Of a DNA stretch of 64,000 nucleotides, positions 8,880 to 17,813 are shown piece by piece. Made by a program: the position numbers and the translations under genes. The notes below the pieces were generated by a model. The model was not told the origin of the DNA. It was given only the letters and a program-made list of their open reading frames with translations, and made no database searches. Position 1 is the stretch's first letter, and every line of letters starts with the position of its first letter. Origin of the DNA: Adhaeretor mobilis (GTDB lineage: Bacteria; Planctomycetota; Planctomycetia; Pirellulales; Lacipirellulaceae); the NCBI RefSeq assembly GCF_007741515.1, contig NZ_CP036263.1, forward strand, positions 2,959,178 to 3,023,177. Reading direction: 5' to 3'.

Positions 8880-10603
8880 TCTACCACCCCTCCACCCTGG
8901 CCGTCGCTATTTTCTTAATGTTTGTCGGTGTCGTTCTCGGGCTGAGCTTTTATCTCGGGCGTAAGGCGAAATCCTCGGAAGGCTACTTTGCGGCACACGG
9001 ACAGATTCCGTGGTTTGTGAATGGAGTAGCCTTTGCTGGGGACTACCTTTCCGCGGCTTCTTTCCTTGGTATCTGTGGCATGATTGCCTTCTACGGATAC
9101 GACGGGTTTCTGTATTCGATTGGGTTCCTCGGCGGTTGGGTGGTCGCACTGTTTGTCGTTGCTGAGCCCATGAAGCGGCTTGGAAAGTTCACGTTTGCTG
9201 ATGCGCTCAATTCGAAATTCAATTCGAAGGGTATTCAGTTTGTCGCTGGCGTTAGCACCTTGGTGGTGAGCGTTTTCTACCTCATCCCGCAAATGGTGGG
9301 TGCGGGTGTTCTCGTGCAACCTCTATTAGGGCTGCCGCACTGGGCGGGTGTGTTGATCGTCGGCGCAGTCGTTATTTTTATAGTGGTAACCGCGGGTATG
9401 GTTTCGACGACATGGGTGCAATTTCTTAAGGGCTCGCTGCTGGTGGCATTTAGTGCTGTGCTAACCGTGATGATCTTGCAGCGGGGGTTCGAAGTGCAAT
9501 CTGAGCCTCCGCAGCCTCAAACGCTAACTGAGCTTGCCGATGGTAGCGAGATCGTAAATGGGCTCCCCAAGGGCGAGGGGGAAGGTGAAGCTACCCTCGC
9601 ATCAGTTGGCACCATCTCCAAGTTGCCGGATGGCAAGGCAAAGACGGGGCCGTTAGGGCCACTGGAGTTCTTTAGCACGTTGCAAGAGAGCGAAGTGGTG
9701 CTGTGGTCCAAAGAGACCGCCACAGACACAGATGGATCGACAACAACCACCTACACCCCGAAACCTACACCTGGAAGCCAAATTCTGCGTCCTGGTGAGA
9801 ATCCCAAGTTCAAAGGGATCCGAAGCGACAAGTATAGTGACAAGCTCAACTTCCTCTCGCTGATGCTGGCGCTGTTTTGCGGAACCGCATCGCTGCCACA
9901 TATCCTCATCCGTTACTACACAGTGAAAGACGGGGCGGCCGCTCGTAAGAGTACCATCGTTGGCATCGGGTGCATCGGGTTTTTCTATGTGCTTACGCTT
10001 TATCTGGGGCTAGGAGCGATGACCAGCGGTGCGATGGATGTATCGAGCAGTAATATGGCTGCCCCCCTATTAGCACGGAGCATGAGCGAATTACTATTCG
10101 CCATCATCTCGGCGATTGCATTTACGACGGTCCTTGGCACGGTGAGTGGTTTGATTCTCGCTTCTGCGGGTGCGGTGGCTCACGATCTTTATGGTTGCCT
10201 TTCCAGTCGAGAACTCACTGGCACCGAGCAAGTGCGCATTGCCAAGATTGCCTCAGTTGCGGTCGGCATTGTGGCGATAATCCTGGGAATGAAGTTCCAG
10301 AAGCTGAACGTTGGCTACTTAGTTGGCTGGGCATTTAGCGTGGCCGCGTCCGCAAATTTGCCTTCACTCGTGATGCTGCTCTTCTGGAAAGGTACAACCA
10401 AGCAGGGCATCATTGCTGCAGTCACGGTTGGTATGACCAGCTCGCTCGCTTGGATATTGCTGAGCGCAGATACCTATTCGGCTGTTTACGGTTGGGACGG
10501 CAAGGATGCACTCACGCCTTTCAGTCAGCCTGGCATCGTGACGATTCCCTTGGGCTTCTTGACGTTAGTTGTCGTTTCGCTACTGACGAAGAAACGGGCC
10601 TAA
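8876..10603 (+). CDS. Sodium:solute symporter, ActP (acetate permease) type
   Basis: A 575-residue SSS-family transporter with about 13 membrane segments. The N-terminus has FYLGRKAKSSEGYFAAHGQIPWFVNGVAFAGDYLSAASFLG, the typical ActP sodium-site region, and later ILIRYYTVKDGAAARKST. Known ActP proteins take up acetate and other short carboxylates with sodium. One feature is unusual: about 100 hydrophilic residues (about 205-310), rich in Gly, Glu, Pro and Thr (VNGLPKGEGEGEATLA, TTTTYTPKPTPGSQ), inserted between two membrane segments. GTG 8876 is the start, overlapping the DUF485 gene. Substrate is inferred from family. Confidence 0.85.
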   Translation: MIYHPSTLAVAIFLMFVGVVLGLSFYLGRKAKSSEGYFAAHGQIPWFVNGVAFAGDYLSAASFLGICGMIAFYGYDGFLYSIGFLGGWVVALFVVAEPMKRLGKFTFADALNSKFNSKGIQFVAGVSTLVVSVFYLIPQMVGAGVLVQPLLGLPHWAGVLIVGAVVIFIVVTAGMVSTTWVQFLKGSLLVAFSAVLTVMILQRGFEVQSEPPQPQTLTELADGSEIVNGLPKGEGEGEATLASVGTISKLPDGKAKTGPLGPLEFFSTLQESEVVLWSKETATDTDGSTTTTYTPKPTPGSQILRPGENPKFKGIRSDKYSDKLNFLSLMLALFCGTASLPHILIRYYTVKDGAAARKSTIVGIGCIGFFYVLTLYLGLGAMTSGAMDVSSSNMAAPLLARSMSELLFAIISAIAFTTVLGTVSGLILASAGAVAHDLYGCLSSRELTGTEQVRIAKIASVAVGIVAIILGMKFQKLNVGYLVGWAFSVAASANLPSLVMLLFWKGTTKQGIIAAVTVGMTSSLAWILLSADTYSAVYGWDGKDALTPFSQPGIVTIPLGFLTLVVVSLLTKKRA

Positions 10604-10793
10604 CGTGAGAGGGCTCGAACTACCCGGCGGCTTACGTCCGTCGCCAAGCGTTGGATGGCCGCAGCCCGCTGAACTCTCATGCCACATCAATTACATAGAG
10701 GGGAGCACGCCAACCCGTTGATTCTAACTTTGCTGGATCTGAGGCTGATTCGATAGTATTTTCAACGCCGCTACTACAGGCTTTCAGGTCAGG

Positions 10794-12785
10794 TTACTCT
10801 ATTTTTACAATTACAAAAGTCACATCATCGTCCGGACTTAGGGGGCCGCGAAACTCGGCGAGTTCTTTGCGTATATGCTGACTGATTTCCTCTGCTGAAC
10901 TCTCAGCATGCCTACGTAGCAGATCGTTCACTCGATCTTTGCCGTAAAACTCGCCATGCTCACCTTGAGTTTCCCAAAGACCGTCGGTGGCGACAATGAG
11001 GATTTGTCCGCTGCGAACGTCTTTCACAGTATACTCTTCGTAGTCATCCTGCTCAAAAAGTCCCAATGGCAGACTGCCCTCAAACTCGTACTCGACAAAT
11101 GTGGAAGTTTCTTTGTCAAAGACAATCGGTGCATCATGGCCAGCGGAAGTCCAGCGTATTTCGTGTTGTTCCAAATCTATAGTCAGCAACAGCATGGTCA
11201 TGAAACGCTCACCACCGGTATCTTCGACAAGCATGCGATTCATGTGATTCAGAAGATCGCTCAGAGATCCCGGTTCTTGACATCGGCTTCGTAGCACTCC
11301 ACGAGCAGTAGCCATAAGCATGGCAGCCGCCACGCCATGTCCCATGACGTCTCCCAACGCGATCGCAGCCGACTTTTCTGATAGTCCAGCTACTTCCAGA
11401 AAGTCGTAATAGTCGCCGCCAGTCTCGTCGCAATAGGTGCTGTGTCCCGCTACATCTAGTCCTTCAAGCTTTGGAGTATCTGATGGTAGTAAACTCTGCT
11501 GTACTTCCATTGCAACGGCCAGTGACCGGCGCATACGCATGCGATCACGGAGGTCCTCCGTCATGGTATTGATCTCGTTGGAGAGTTGAACAAACTCCGG
11601 TCCATAGTTGAGATGAAGCTGTTCTGTGAGATTGCCCTCTCCGATTTTGCGGACGTGTGACACTAATCTGAAAATGGGACGTACGAACACCGAGGCCATC
11701 CCGACGCCTAGCAATAAAGTGACCAATACAGCTACTAAGCCTGAATAAAAACTACGGCGTCTTAATTTATAGACGGCATCCAAGAAGTCATGCTCTGGAA
11801 CAACAGTCACAGTTAGCCAATTTATGCCAGCATGTCCGCTCAGCGGAGAGACAATCATCAATTGAGGTTGGTCGTCAATTTTGACTAACTTGTGGTAAGT
11901 ACCTTCAAAGTCGCTCAACGAAGCAAAGTCATTGTTCAACACGGTCGCAGTGGCCGAGATCGAACCGTGTTGAGAAGTATGCGCGGGAATTCTCTTAAGG
12001 TCACTGTCGTGGACAGCTGCGTCTACGGAGCTGGCAAGGAGATCGCCCTCGCGATCGATGATGTAGGCCATTCCAGTTCGACCAATTTCTAGTGAGCCAA
12101 GAAACCTCGATACATCGTGCAGGCTAATCTCTGCGTCGAGCACACCAAGTAGCTCACCCTCTTGGTTGTAATAGGGTTGAGGGTAAGCCAACCCATAAGT
12201 GACTTCTCCCCCATCTTGATTGACCCAGGCATATTCCGTCCAGGCAGCTTCACCGGCACGAATAGCATTCGTGTACCAGGGACGCTTGCGGGGATCGTAT
12301 TCGTAGTGACCCACCGGATCGGCACTCATTTGGTTCTTGGCATCCATGCGGTATTCGAAAACTTCTTCGCCGGTGTCATCGTCCTTGATTCCAAACTCAT
12401 ACCCCTCTTTTCCAGGGTAGCGAAACATCCATACGGCTTCACCTTCTGCAGAACCCCAGAGTATGCCGCTGAGCATTTCAAAAGCCATTGCTTGCTCATA
12501 AAGGAAGGCACGCCAGCTACGTAAGTCGCCTAAGTCCAAGCGATCTTCGTCAAGCATCTGCGCGTTGATACGATTTATCCGAGCAGGCATACTCAGCAAA
12601 TCGCCAAGTTGTTGGTCGATCCGTTTATGGATCTCTACGATCTGGTCGTTAGCCATTTTGTTCGCTGCTGACCTGGCTTGCCAGAAGGCAATCAGCGATA
12701 GTACGGCAACAGCTATCAGCACTGGTAGTGAAAGCACAATCGGCGCACTGATGCGGAGTGGCAACTTGGAGAAAATCGATGGCAT
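10794..12785 (-). CDS. Membrane sensor with Cache, HAMP and SpoIIE/PP2C phosphatase domains
   Basis: A 663-residue RsbU-like serine phosphatase. ATG 12785 was chosen because it directly precedes the first membrane segment (about residues 12-35). A large extracytoplasmic Cache-type sensor domain follows (FRYPGKEGYEFGIKDDDTG; DPRKRPWYTNAIRAGEAAW is a Cache hallmark). A second membrane segment lies near residue 355, then HAMP (VRPIFRLVSHVRKIGEGNLTEQL) and the phosphatase domain with GGDYYDF, GDVMGHGVAAAM and the terminal PDDDVTFVIV. Such proteins dephosphorylate anti-sigma-factor antagonists in response to a periplasmic ligand. No partner kinase or STAS protein is in the window, so its pathway is unknown. 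Confidence 0.88.
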   Translation of the reverse strand: MPSIFSKLPLRISAPIVLSLPVLIAVAVLSLIAFWQARSAANKMANDQIVEIHKRIDQQLGDLLSMPARINRINAQMLDEDRLDLGDLRSWRAFLYEQAMAFEMLSGILWGSAEGEAVWMFRYPGKEGYEFGIKDDDTGEEVFEYRMDAKNQMSADPVGHYEYDPRKRPWYTNAIRAGEAAWTEYAWVNQDGGEVTYGLAYPQPYYNQEGELLGVLDAEISLHDVSRFLGSLEIGRTGMAYIIDREGDLLASSVDAAVHDSDLKRIPAHTSQHGSISATATVLNNDFASLSDFEGTYHKLVKIDDQPQLMIVSPLSGHAGINWLTVTVVPEHDFLDAVYKLRRRSFYSGLVAVLVTLLLGVGMASVFVRPIFRLVSHVRKIGEGNLTEQLHLNYGPEFVQLSNEINTMTEDLRDRMRMRRSLAVAMEVQQSLLPSDTPKLEGLDVAGHSTYCDETGGDYYDFLEVAGLSEKSAAIALGDVMGHGVAAAMLMATARGVLRSRCQEPGSLSDLLNHMNRMLVEDTGGERFMTMLLLTIDLEQHEIRWTSAGHDAPIVFDKETSTFVEYEFEGSLPLGLFEQDDYEEYTVKDVRSGQILIVATDGLWETQGEHGEFYGKDRVNDLLRRHAESSAEEISQHIRKELAEFRGPLSPDDDVTFVIVKIE

Positions 12786-13121
12786 GTTAAGTGATCTGCA
12801 CGTGAAAGTATTGAGTTCGCTGCGGGCCCTAACTATACCAAATCGCCCAAAATATCCCACTGCCCATTATTCTACTGGCCACCGCATTCAAGATTGCATC
12901 GGGTCCATGATTTTCTCGACTTCAACGCTGGCAAGTGTGATTGGCCGGTCGGCATCCTTCTCGCCTTGCTGTCATTGAGCTGGCCAAGTACAGTCCCGCA
13001 CTCTCTCTTGAAAGGTTCTGGGTGATGCTGCGCGTCTCAATGGGCGGCGTGTTGAAGACTGAAATAAAAACGGGGATAGATAGCTGGGGAAGAACATTCT
13101 ACTGAACGCTTCATGTCTTAG
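12786..13121. other. Divergent intergenic region
   Basis: 336 bases between the SpoIIE-type gene (minus) and the porin-like gene (plus). It should hold both promoters. Short open frames here lack coding character. No repeat or hairpin stands out. Confidence 0.4.
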
Positions 13122-14456
13122 ATGGTATCAAAAAACGAACAGCAATCGACCGGCTTCCAGTTTGCGCTGGGTCTGCGCGTCGGTGGTTTTTCGTCGCTGC
13201 AATTTGCCAAGGCGAGATGGGGATTGGTTAGCAAGGTTGTGGTGACGACACTCATGTTTTGTGCGGTCGCGCATGGGAGCGACTTTGAGCAGGAGAAACA
13301 AGATGTTGGAGATTTGGCAGAACGGGTTTTGGCTCTAGAGCAGCAGCAAGAATTACTGCTGCCGCTTGAGAATCAGCCTGTAGCGATGCCACCTCCTCAG
13401 GTACCCGAGTCCTCATTATCTATTGGCGGGGCAATCCGGCTGAACTATGGCTGGCGAGATTATAGTGAACAAGACTCAGACAAAGTGGGCGATTTCGGTT
13501 TCGAGTTATTCCGCTTAGATGCGGATGCCGAGTACGGGGATCTTGGCATGTCAGTCCAGTATCGATGGTATGGTCCTTTCGAGGCCGTCCATCATGCCTA
13601 CTTTAGCTATGAACTTTCACCCGAGTGGGAAGCTCAGTTTGGGATCCACCAAGTCCCCTTTGGTATCCTGCCCTATGCCTCCCACAGCTTCTGGTTCAAC
13701 GCAACTTACTACTTGGGTTTCGAAGATGATTATGACACCGGCTTGAAATTCTTGTATGACAGTGGGCCTTGGGATATGCAGTTGGCCTTTTACAAAAACC
13801 CCGAGTACATCGATTCAAGTCGAGCAGGACGTTACTCTTTTGATCTCGTGACAAGTGACCAGCAGGCAAACGAAGAGACTAATCAGTTTAATGCCCGGTT
13901 GGCTTACGACTGGGAATTAGGTTGTGGCGTAACAAACAATCTTGGCGTTTCTGTTGAAGGAGGTCAGATTTACAACACGATCACTGAAAAAATGGGAGAT
14001 CGATTTGCCTACGCACTTCATGACAATCTCACCTATGGCGACTGGAACTTTCAGCTGCAGTGGATCAACTATCAATATCACCCCGAAAATCCCCCGGGTG
14101 TTGACACGGATACCATTCAGGTGGCGGCATTTCAGTTCCCCTTCCTAATCGCGACTGACGCCGACGTGGCAACCATCAACCTTGCTCGGACCTTCTCCGT
14201 CGATTTTCGTCTCATTGACACAATCACTTGCTACTCGGACTTCAGCAAAGTGTATCCCAGCACACCAGACTCTCACAGTTCGACACAACTTGTCCTCGGT
14301 TGCCTACTGGCCGCCCAGGAGCGACTCTTTGTCTATGTAGATTGGATTGCTGGACAAAACATGTGGTTTGCGGGCGGACCTGGTGTCGGTTTAAATCGAC
14401 CTGAATCAGGCGAATGGCAATCGCGCTTGAACATCAACTTCGGCTTGTATTTCTGA
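13122..14456 (+). CDS. Outer-membrane beta-barrel protein, porin-like
   Basis: A 444-residue protein. A long N-terminal stretch leads into a hydrophobic segment (VVTTLMFCAVAHG, about residues 35-48) that looks like a signal peptide with cleavage near residue 48. A short coiled-coil region (VGDLAERVLALEQQQELLLPL) and a proline-rich linker follow. The rest alternates hydrophobic and polar residues in amphipathic strands and ends in GLYF, a C-terminal phenylalanine of the type used by barrel assembly. The coiled coil plus barrel resembles OprP/OprO-like or planctomycete porins. Substrate cannot be told. The start codon could lie further downstream given the unusual leader. Confidence 0.65.
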   Translation: MVSKNEQQSTGFQFALGLRVGGFSSLQFAKARWGLVSKVVVTTLMFCAVAHGSDFEQEKQDVGDLAERVLALEQQQELLLPLENQPVAMPPPQVPESSLSIGGAIRLNYGWRDYSEQDSDKVGDFGFELFRLDADAEYGDLGMSVQYRWYGPFEAVHHAYFSYELSPEWEAQFGIHQVPFGILPYASHSFWFNATYYLGFEDDYDTGLKFLYDSGPWDMQLAFYKNPEYIDSSRAGRYSFDLVTSDQQANEETNQFNARLAYDWELGCGVTNNLGVSVEGGQIYNTITEKMGDRFAYALHDNLTYGDWNFQLQWINYQYHPENPPGVDTDTIQVAAFQFPFLIATDADVATINLARTFSVDFRLIDTITCYSDFSKVYPSTPDSHSSTQLVLGCLLAAQERLFVYVDWIAGQNMWFAGGPGVGLNRPESGEWQSRLNINFGLYF

Positions 14457-14611
14457 CACACGTGTATCTCAAGGGGTAAGATACTAAAGTACCTCACACT
14501 TCGCTTGGTTCAAGAAACAGAGGTGAAGGTCACTGGGCCGCTGGATAGAAGATTCTTTTTTGCAGACATGGAAAAGACGGTCAACACGCGTGAGCCAAGG
14601 TGTTTTGCCGG

Positions 14612-15493
14612 TCAGAACCTATACCCTCCGCCAACTCCGGTGAAGAAGTCGTCTGAATCTCCCGAGAGTCCGACGCCTGCGCGAAAATCGATGACGAAGT
14701 CATCAGTCACGTAGTGGTCGATACCGATGTTAAAGATGGACACGACGATCTCGTCTTCTAGTCCATCTGAGTAGAGTCCGTACCACTCTATGTACATAGA
14801 GTTAGTTGCAGAGAGTTCCATTCCGAGTACTGCTGACTGGCTCAAGACATTAAAGTTTTCCTGCGTCGGCAGATCTGGGATGAGCCCAAAGTCGCCATTG
14901 CCGTTTTGTGCATAGCCGGTTGATCCGGCGAACGTGACTCCCTCGGTAAGCTCCCATTGGTAGATGTAATCAAGGCCAAACTCAACTCCTCCAGTCGAAT
15001 AGGCCTCACCTCCAGTGGGAGCCGTACCACGTACTTCTAGAGCGCTAGTTGGTAGTAGGCTTTCTTCGAGTTGTCGCGTCATTTGCAACTTGATCGAGTA
15101 GCGAAGATCCTCTGAGCCACTTTCATCGGGACTAACATCGATGAATTGCCAAACGTAGTTCCAACGGAGTCGCACCTCGATATCTTCGCTGATGCCGTAA
15201 CGCAGTAGCATCTCCGGGCCGGTGTGCGAATCTTCGATCTCCCCTTCGGCATCGTTGTAGAAGTAGGAATAGCCACTTTCAATCTGGAAGATGCCACGCC
15301 CAACCGTCACAGCCGACTGCGTAAAATCGTGGCGTTCAGTCTCAATTCGCTCATCCCAAGGGTTACGTTGGCAACGGTCGCACTTTGAGAAATCATCACT
15401 GAACTCGAACCATTGACCGTGTGATGTTGCCGAACACAGAAACACGAGTCCCAGGAATATGAAATGCTGACTGATGCCGTTTCGATTCCGCAT
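14612..15493 (-). CDS. Predicted outer-membrane transporter, beta-barrel
   Basis: A 293-residue secreted protein. The N-terminal signal peptide is [16 protein letters not shown] (about residues 11-27). After a short Cys-containing region ([20 protein letters not shown]) come alternating strands typical of a 10- to 12-strand barrel: [42 protein letters not shown], and a terminal DFRAGVGLS...GVGGGYRF ending in phenylalanine. The pattern fits the MetA-pathway phenol-degradation/transporter barrel family often seen in planctomycetes. It converges with the porin-like gene. Ligand unknown. Confidence 0.65.
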   Translation of the reverse strand: MRNRNGISQHFIFLGLVFLCSATSHGQWFEFSDDFSKCDRCQRNPWDERIETERHDFTQSAVTVGRGIFQIESGYSYFYNDAEGEIEDSHTGPEMLLRYGISEDIEVRLRWNYVWQFIDVSPDESGSEDLRYSIKLQMTRQLEESLLPTSALEVRGTAPTGGEAYSTGGVEFGLDYIYQWELTEGVTFAGSTGYAQNGNGDFGLIPDLPTQENFNVLSQSAVLGMELSATNSMYIEWYGLYSDGLEDEIVVSIFNIGIDHYVTDDFVIDFRAGVGLSGDSDDFFTGVGGGYRF

Positions 15494-15540
15494 ATTGATC
15501 TCATAAATGCGTGGAATGTTTGTAACGCCGCAACAGGAGA

Positions 15541-15780
15541 ATGGAACGTCACATTCATCCAGTTGAATCGGACGCTATTAAGCCCCAGAAGGAGTATTTC
15601 TGGCTCAACTCGGTCATTCCGAACAACCGGCAGGGGTTTCCAGCGATGTACGATCGCCAATTGCTCGAAGAAGGACTACCGTATCATCCGATTGAAGAGC
15701 AGAGTTGGGGCAACAAGATCGCAAACACAGCGCTTGCCGATGACTTCGATGGCTACATTCGACGCGAGCTGACAGCCTAA
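15541..15780 (+). CDS. Small hypothetical protein or gene fragment
   Basis: A 79-residue reading from ATG 15541, preceded closely by AGGAG. The product ([20 protein letters not shown]; later [20 protein letters not shown] and [14 protein letters not shown]) has balanced composition and looks like folded protein rather than a chance frame, but has no signal peptide, membrane segment or motif I recognise. It lies between a barrel gene and a truncated transposase, so it may be the remaining end of a larger gene disrupted by the insertion element. Confidence 0.4.
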   Translation: MERHIHPVESDAIKPQKEYFWLNSVIPNNRQGFPAMYDRQLLEEGLPYHPIEEQSWGNKIANTALADDFDGYIRRELTA

Positions 15781-15859
15781 CACCGGAAATAGGAAGCTGA
15801 CATCCTGGCGGCCAATGATTCGAGAGCGATCACCAGTAATTGAAGCAGGCGATAAGACA

Positions 15860-16531
15860 TCAGTTGTTCAAGATACCCACGTCTCTGAGTAATAGGTCGA
15901 CTCGGTAAGCATACTTCTTGGTGTTGGCTGGAACGGCCATCTGGCTGAGCACGTAACCGCTGGATTGGTCGAACAGGCTCAGCGGTTGGAGACTGCGACC
16001 ATGCTCGTCTAGTGTGCTGCAGAGCGTCTTGCCATCGATGGCTAAAGGGGCGATCTCGTTTGCTTCCATCGGTGTGTGTTGCGTAACCCAGCCTCGCAAA
16101 ATCTCTTCGAGCAGCTCGGGGTTGATCTTGATCATCAGATCACGAAATGCGCCGCATGTGGCCGGTGTTCGGTGGTAGCCCAGCAAGTACCAGACCTCGC
16201 GTACTTGGACGTGAATCCACCCGGAAATGTCTTTGTAACCTCGTGTGCCGCACAATACGGCACAGACAACAGTGGCCAGCACGGCCTCAAGAGAGTGGCG
16301 CCTTCTATTGGCCCCATGCGGGTCGGGAAACTGCTGCAATTGGTCGGGCAAACTCCCCGTGTGAGCGGTATTCAAGGTGAAACCTCCGTGAGAGCATGAA
16401 CTTAGGGTGATCCTCTCTAGAGCTCTTCCGCACCAGAGAAGGCCTGGGTTCAATAACTGGCCGGCTCTGACTAAGAAACGGCATTTCTTGACTTTGGATT
16501 TTGTGTCAATGAGAATGGGGGGGGCCTTCAT
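15860..16531 (-). pseudogene. ISAs1-family transposase, truncated
   Basis: The first half of an ISAs1-type (DDE, H-repeat-associated) transposase. Recognisable parts are QFPDPHGANRRRHSLEAVLA, VVCAVLCGTRGYKDISGW, FRDLMIKINPELLEEILRGW and the first catalytic region IAPLAIDGKTLCSTLDEHG, then LSLFDQSSGYVLSQ. Intact family members continue for a further 150 or more residues with a conserved KTNE and the remaining acidic residues; here the reading degenerates to NTKKYAYRVDLLLRDVGILNN and stops. The element therefore lacks its 3' half and cannot be active. Its start is unclear because the first 55 residues look non-coding. Confidence 0.75.
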
Positions 16532-16569
16532 CCGTTAGTCTTGCCACATGAAACTTGGAGCATAACCTC

Positions 16570-17166
16570 ATGCCAGCATCACCAATTACATCAGACTTAT
16601 CCACTTTGCGCGATTCTTGGGGATGGATTCTAGTCATGGGGATTCTCATGATCTTGGGAGGCCTCGCAGCAATCGCAACACCGTTTTTTGCCACGGTTGG
16701 GGTTGTCACGTTTCTGGGAATCATGATTCTAGCAGCGGGTGTCGCGCAGATAGTAAGTGCCTTTCAATGCAAAGCGTGGAAGGGTGTGCTACTTAGTACT
16801 TTGGTAGGAATCTTGTATCTCGTAACCGGATTTCTAATCCTGGAGAATCCCATTAAGGGTGCTGCAGGCCTAACCCTACTGCTGGCTTTGTTCTTCCTGA
16901 CAAGTGGCATTTTTCGGATTGTCATATCATTGCAAGAGCGATTCCCCGGATGGGGATGGACTTTGTTGAGTGGTTCGGTAACAGTCCTGCTTGGTTTGAT
17001 TGTTTGGCGTCAATTCCCGGAGGTGGCGTTGTGGATAGTGGGGCTTTTGCTCGGCATCGAATTCGTTTTCAATGGATGGATGTGGGTAATGTTGGCCTTC
17101 GCATTTAAGCAAATCCCCGAGGAAACGTCAGGCAGCGATAGTACGCAAGCTAGCCTGACCAGCTGA
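16570..17166 (+). CDS. DUF308/HdeD-family membrane protein
   Basis: A 198-residue protein with six membrane segments and little else. The first is WGWILVMGILMILGGLAAIATPF, and later ones include LSTLVGILYLVTGFLILENP and LLSGSVTVLLGLIVWRQFP. This repeated pattern of paired helices with small-residue-rich turns is typical of HdeD/DUF308 proteins, associated with acid or other stress in Escherichia coli; the molecular activity is unknown. ATG 16570 is preferred to an upstream TTG. The TGA stop (17164-17166) overlaps the first bases of an IS3-type end, so the original C-terminus may have been altered. Confidence 0.82.
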   Translation: MPASPITSDLSTLRDSWGWILVMGILMILGGLAAIATPFFATVGVVTFLGIMILAAGVAQIVSAFQCKAWKGVLLSTLVGILYLVTGFLILENPIKGAAGLTLLLALFFLTSGIFRIVISLQERFPGWGWTLLSGSVTVLLGLIVWRQFPEVALWIVGLLLGIEFVFNGWMWVMLAFAFKQIPEETSGSDSTQASLTS

Positions 17167-17193
17167 CCTTCACCCCAACTTGAGTCCAGTTGG
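17165..17193 (-). repeat. IS3-type element end, copy 1
   Basis: A 29-base stretch at the outer edge of the IS3 transposase remnant. Its reverse complement matches plus-strand bases 20345-20373 at 25 of 29 positions, so the two copies are inverted relative to each other. Confidence 0.6.
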
Positions 17194-17480
17194 ATTGTGA
17201 ATCTGCGAATCCCTGCGGCGTCTGGCCACCCAGGCTGCTGTGCGGCCGGGCTTGTTTGTAGTCGATTCTCTGAGCTTCTACCTTGTCGGATGCGTCTAGC
17301 AAGTTCAAAAACCAATGCTGGTTCTAGCACTTTTGTCGAACGCGACCGTTGAACGATTCAACAAACGCGTTGTCTGTAGGCTTTCCCGGTCGACTGAAGT
17401 CCAGGGTTGCCTTGTTGAAGTAGGCCCACTAGTCGAGCGACTTCGAGCTGAACTCCGGTCCATTGTCGATACGAATTGAC
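17175..17480 (-). pseudogene. IS3-family transposase (orfB) C-terminal remnant
   Basis: Read on the minus strand, this encodes the end of an IS3 integrase-core transposase: IRIDNGPEFSSKSLD, then WAYFNKATLDFSRPGKPTDN, AFVESFNGRVRQKC, NQHWFLNLLDASDKVEAQRI and DYKQARPHSSLGGQTPQ. The DNGPEF and ESFNGR...HSSLG blocks carry the second Asp and the Glu of the DDE triad. Two in-frame TAG stops (after SLD and after QKC) break it, and the upstream half of orfB and all of orfA are missing or frameshifted. It is a dead fragment. Confidence 0.8.
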
Positions 17481-17813
17481 AACTACGCAGATTGGCAGCC
17501 ACTTGTTTGGTGATGAGCATAATTGGTAAATTGAGCTTGCACAGAGACAATGCAGCTTCAAGGGAACGGGAGAGTTATCTTGCGTTTTTGTGCAACTGGA
17601 ATTATTCTCGAAATGCGTTAGCATCAATTCCGGCTAACCGTTTCCAAATCCCGTAGTACAAGCCTCTTAACACAGGCTTGTCAGTTGCCATGAGCAGGCC
17701 GACGTAGTGCAGTGGCCTCTCCATGCCTTGTTACCACAGCAACGGCCCAATTTCACGGATCGCTCCGGCAATTCATTCCAGCCCAGCTCCCCTTTAGCAA
17801 ACAGCGAGTTCTC

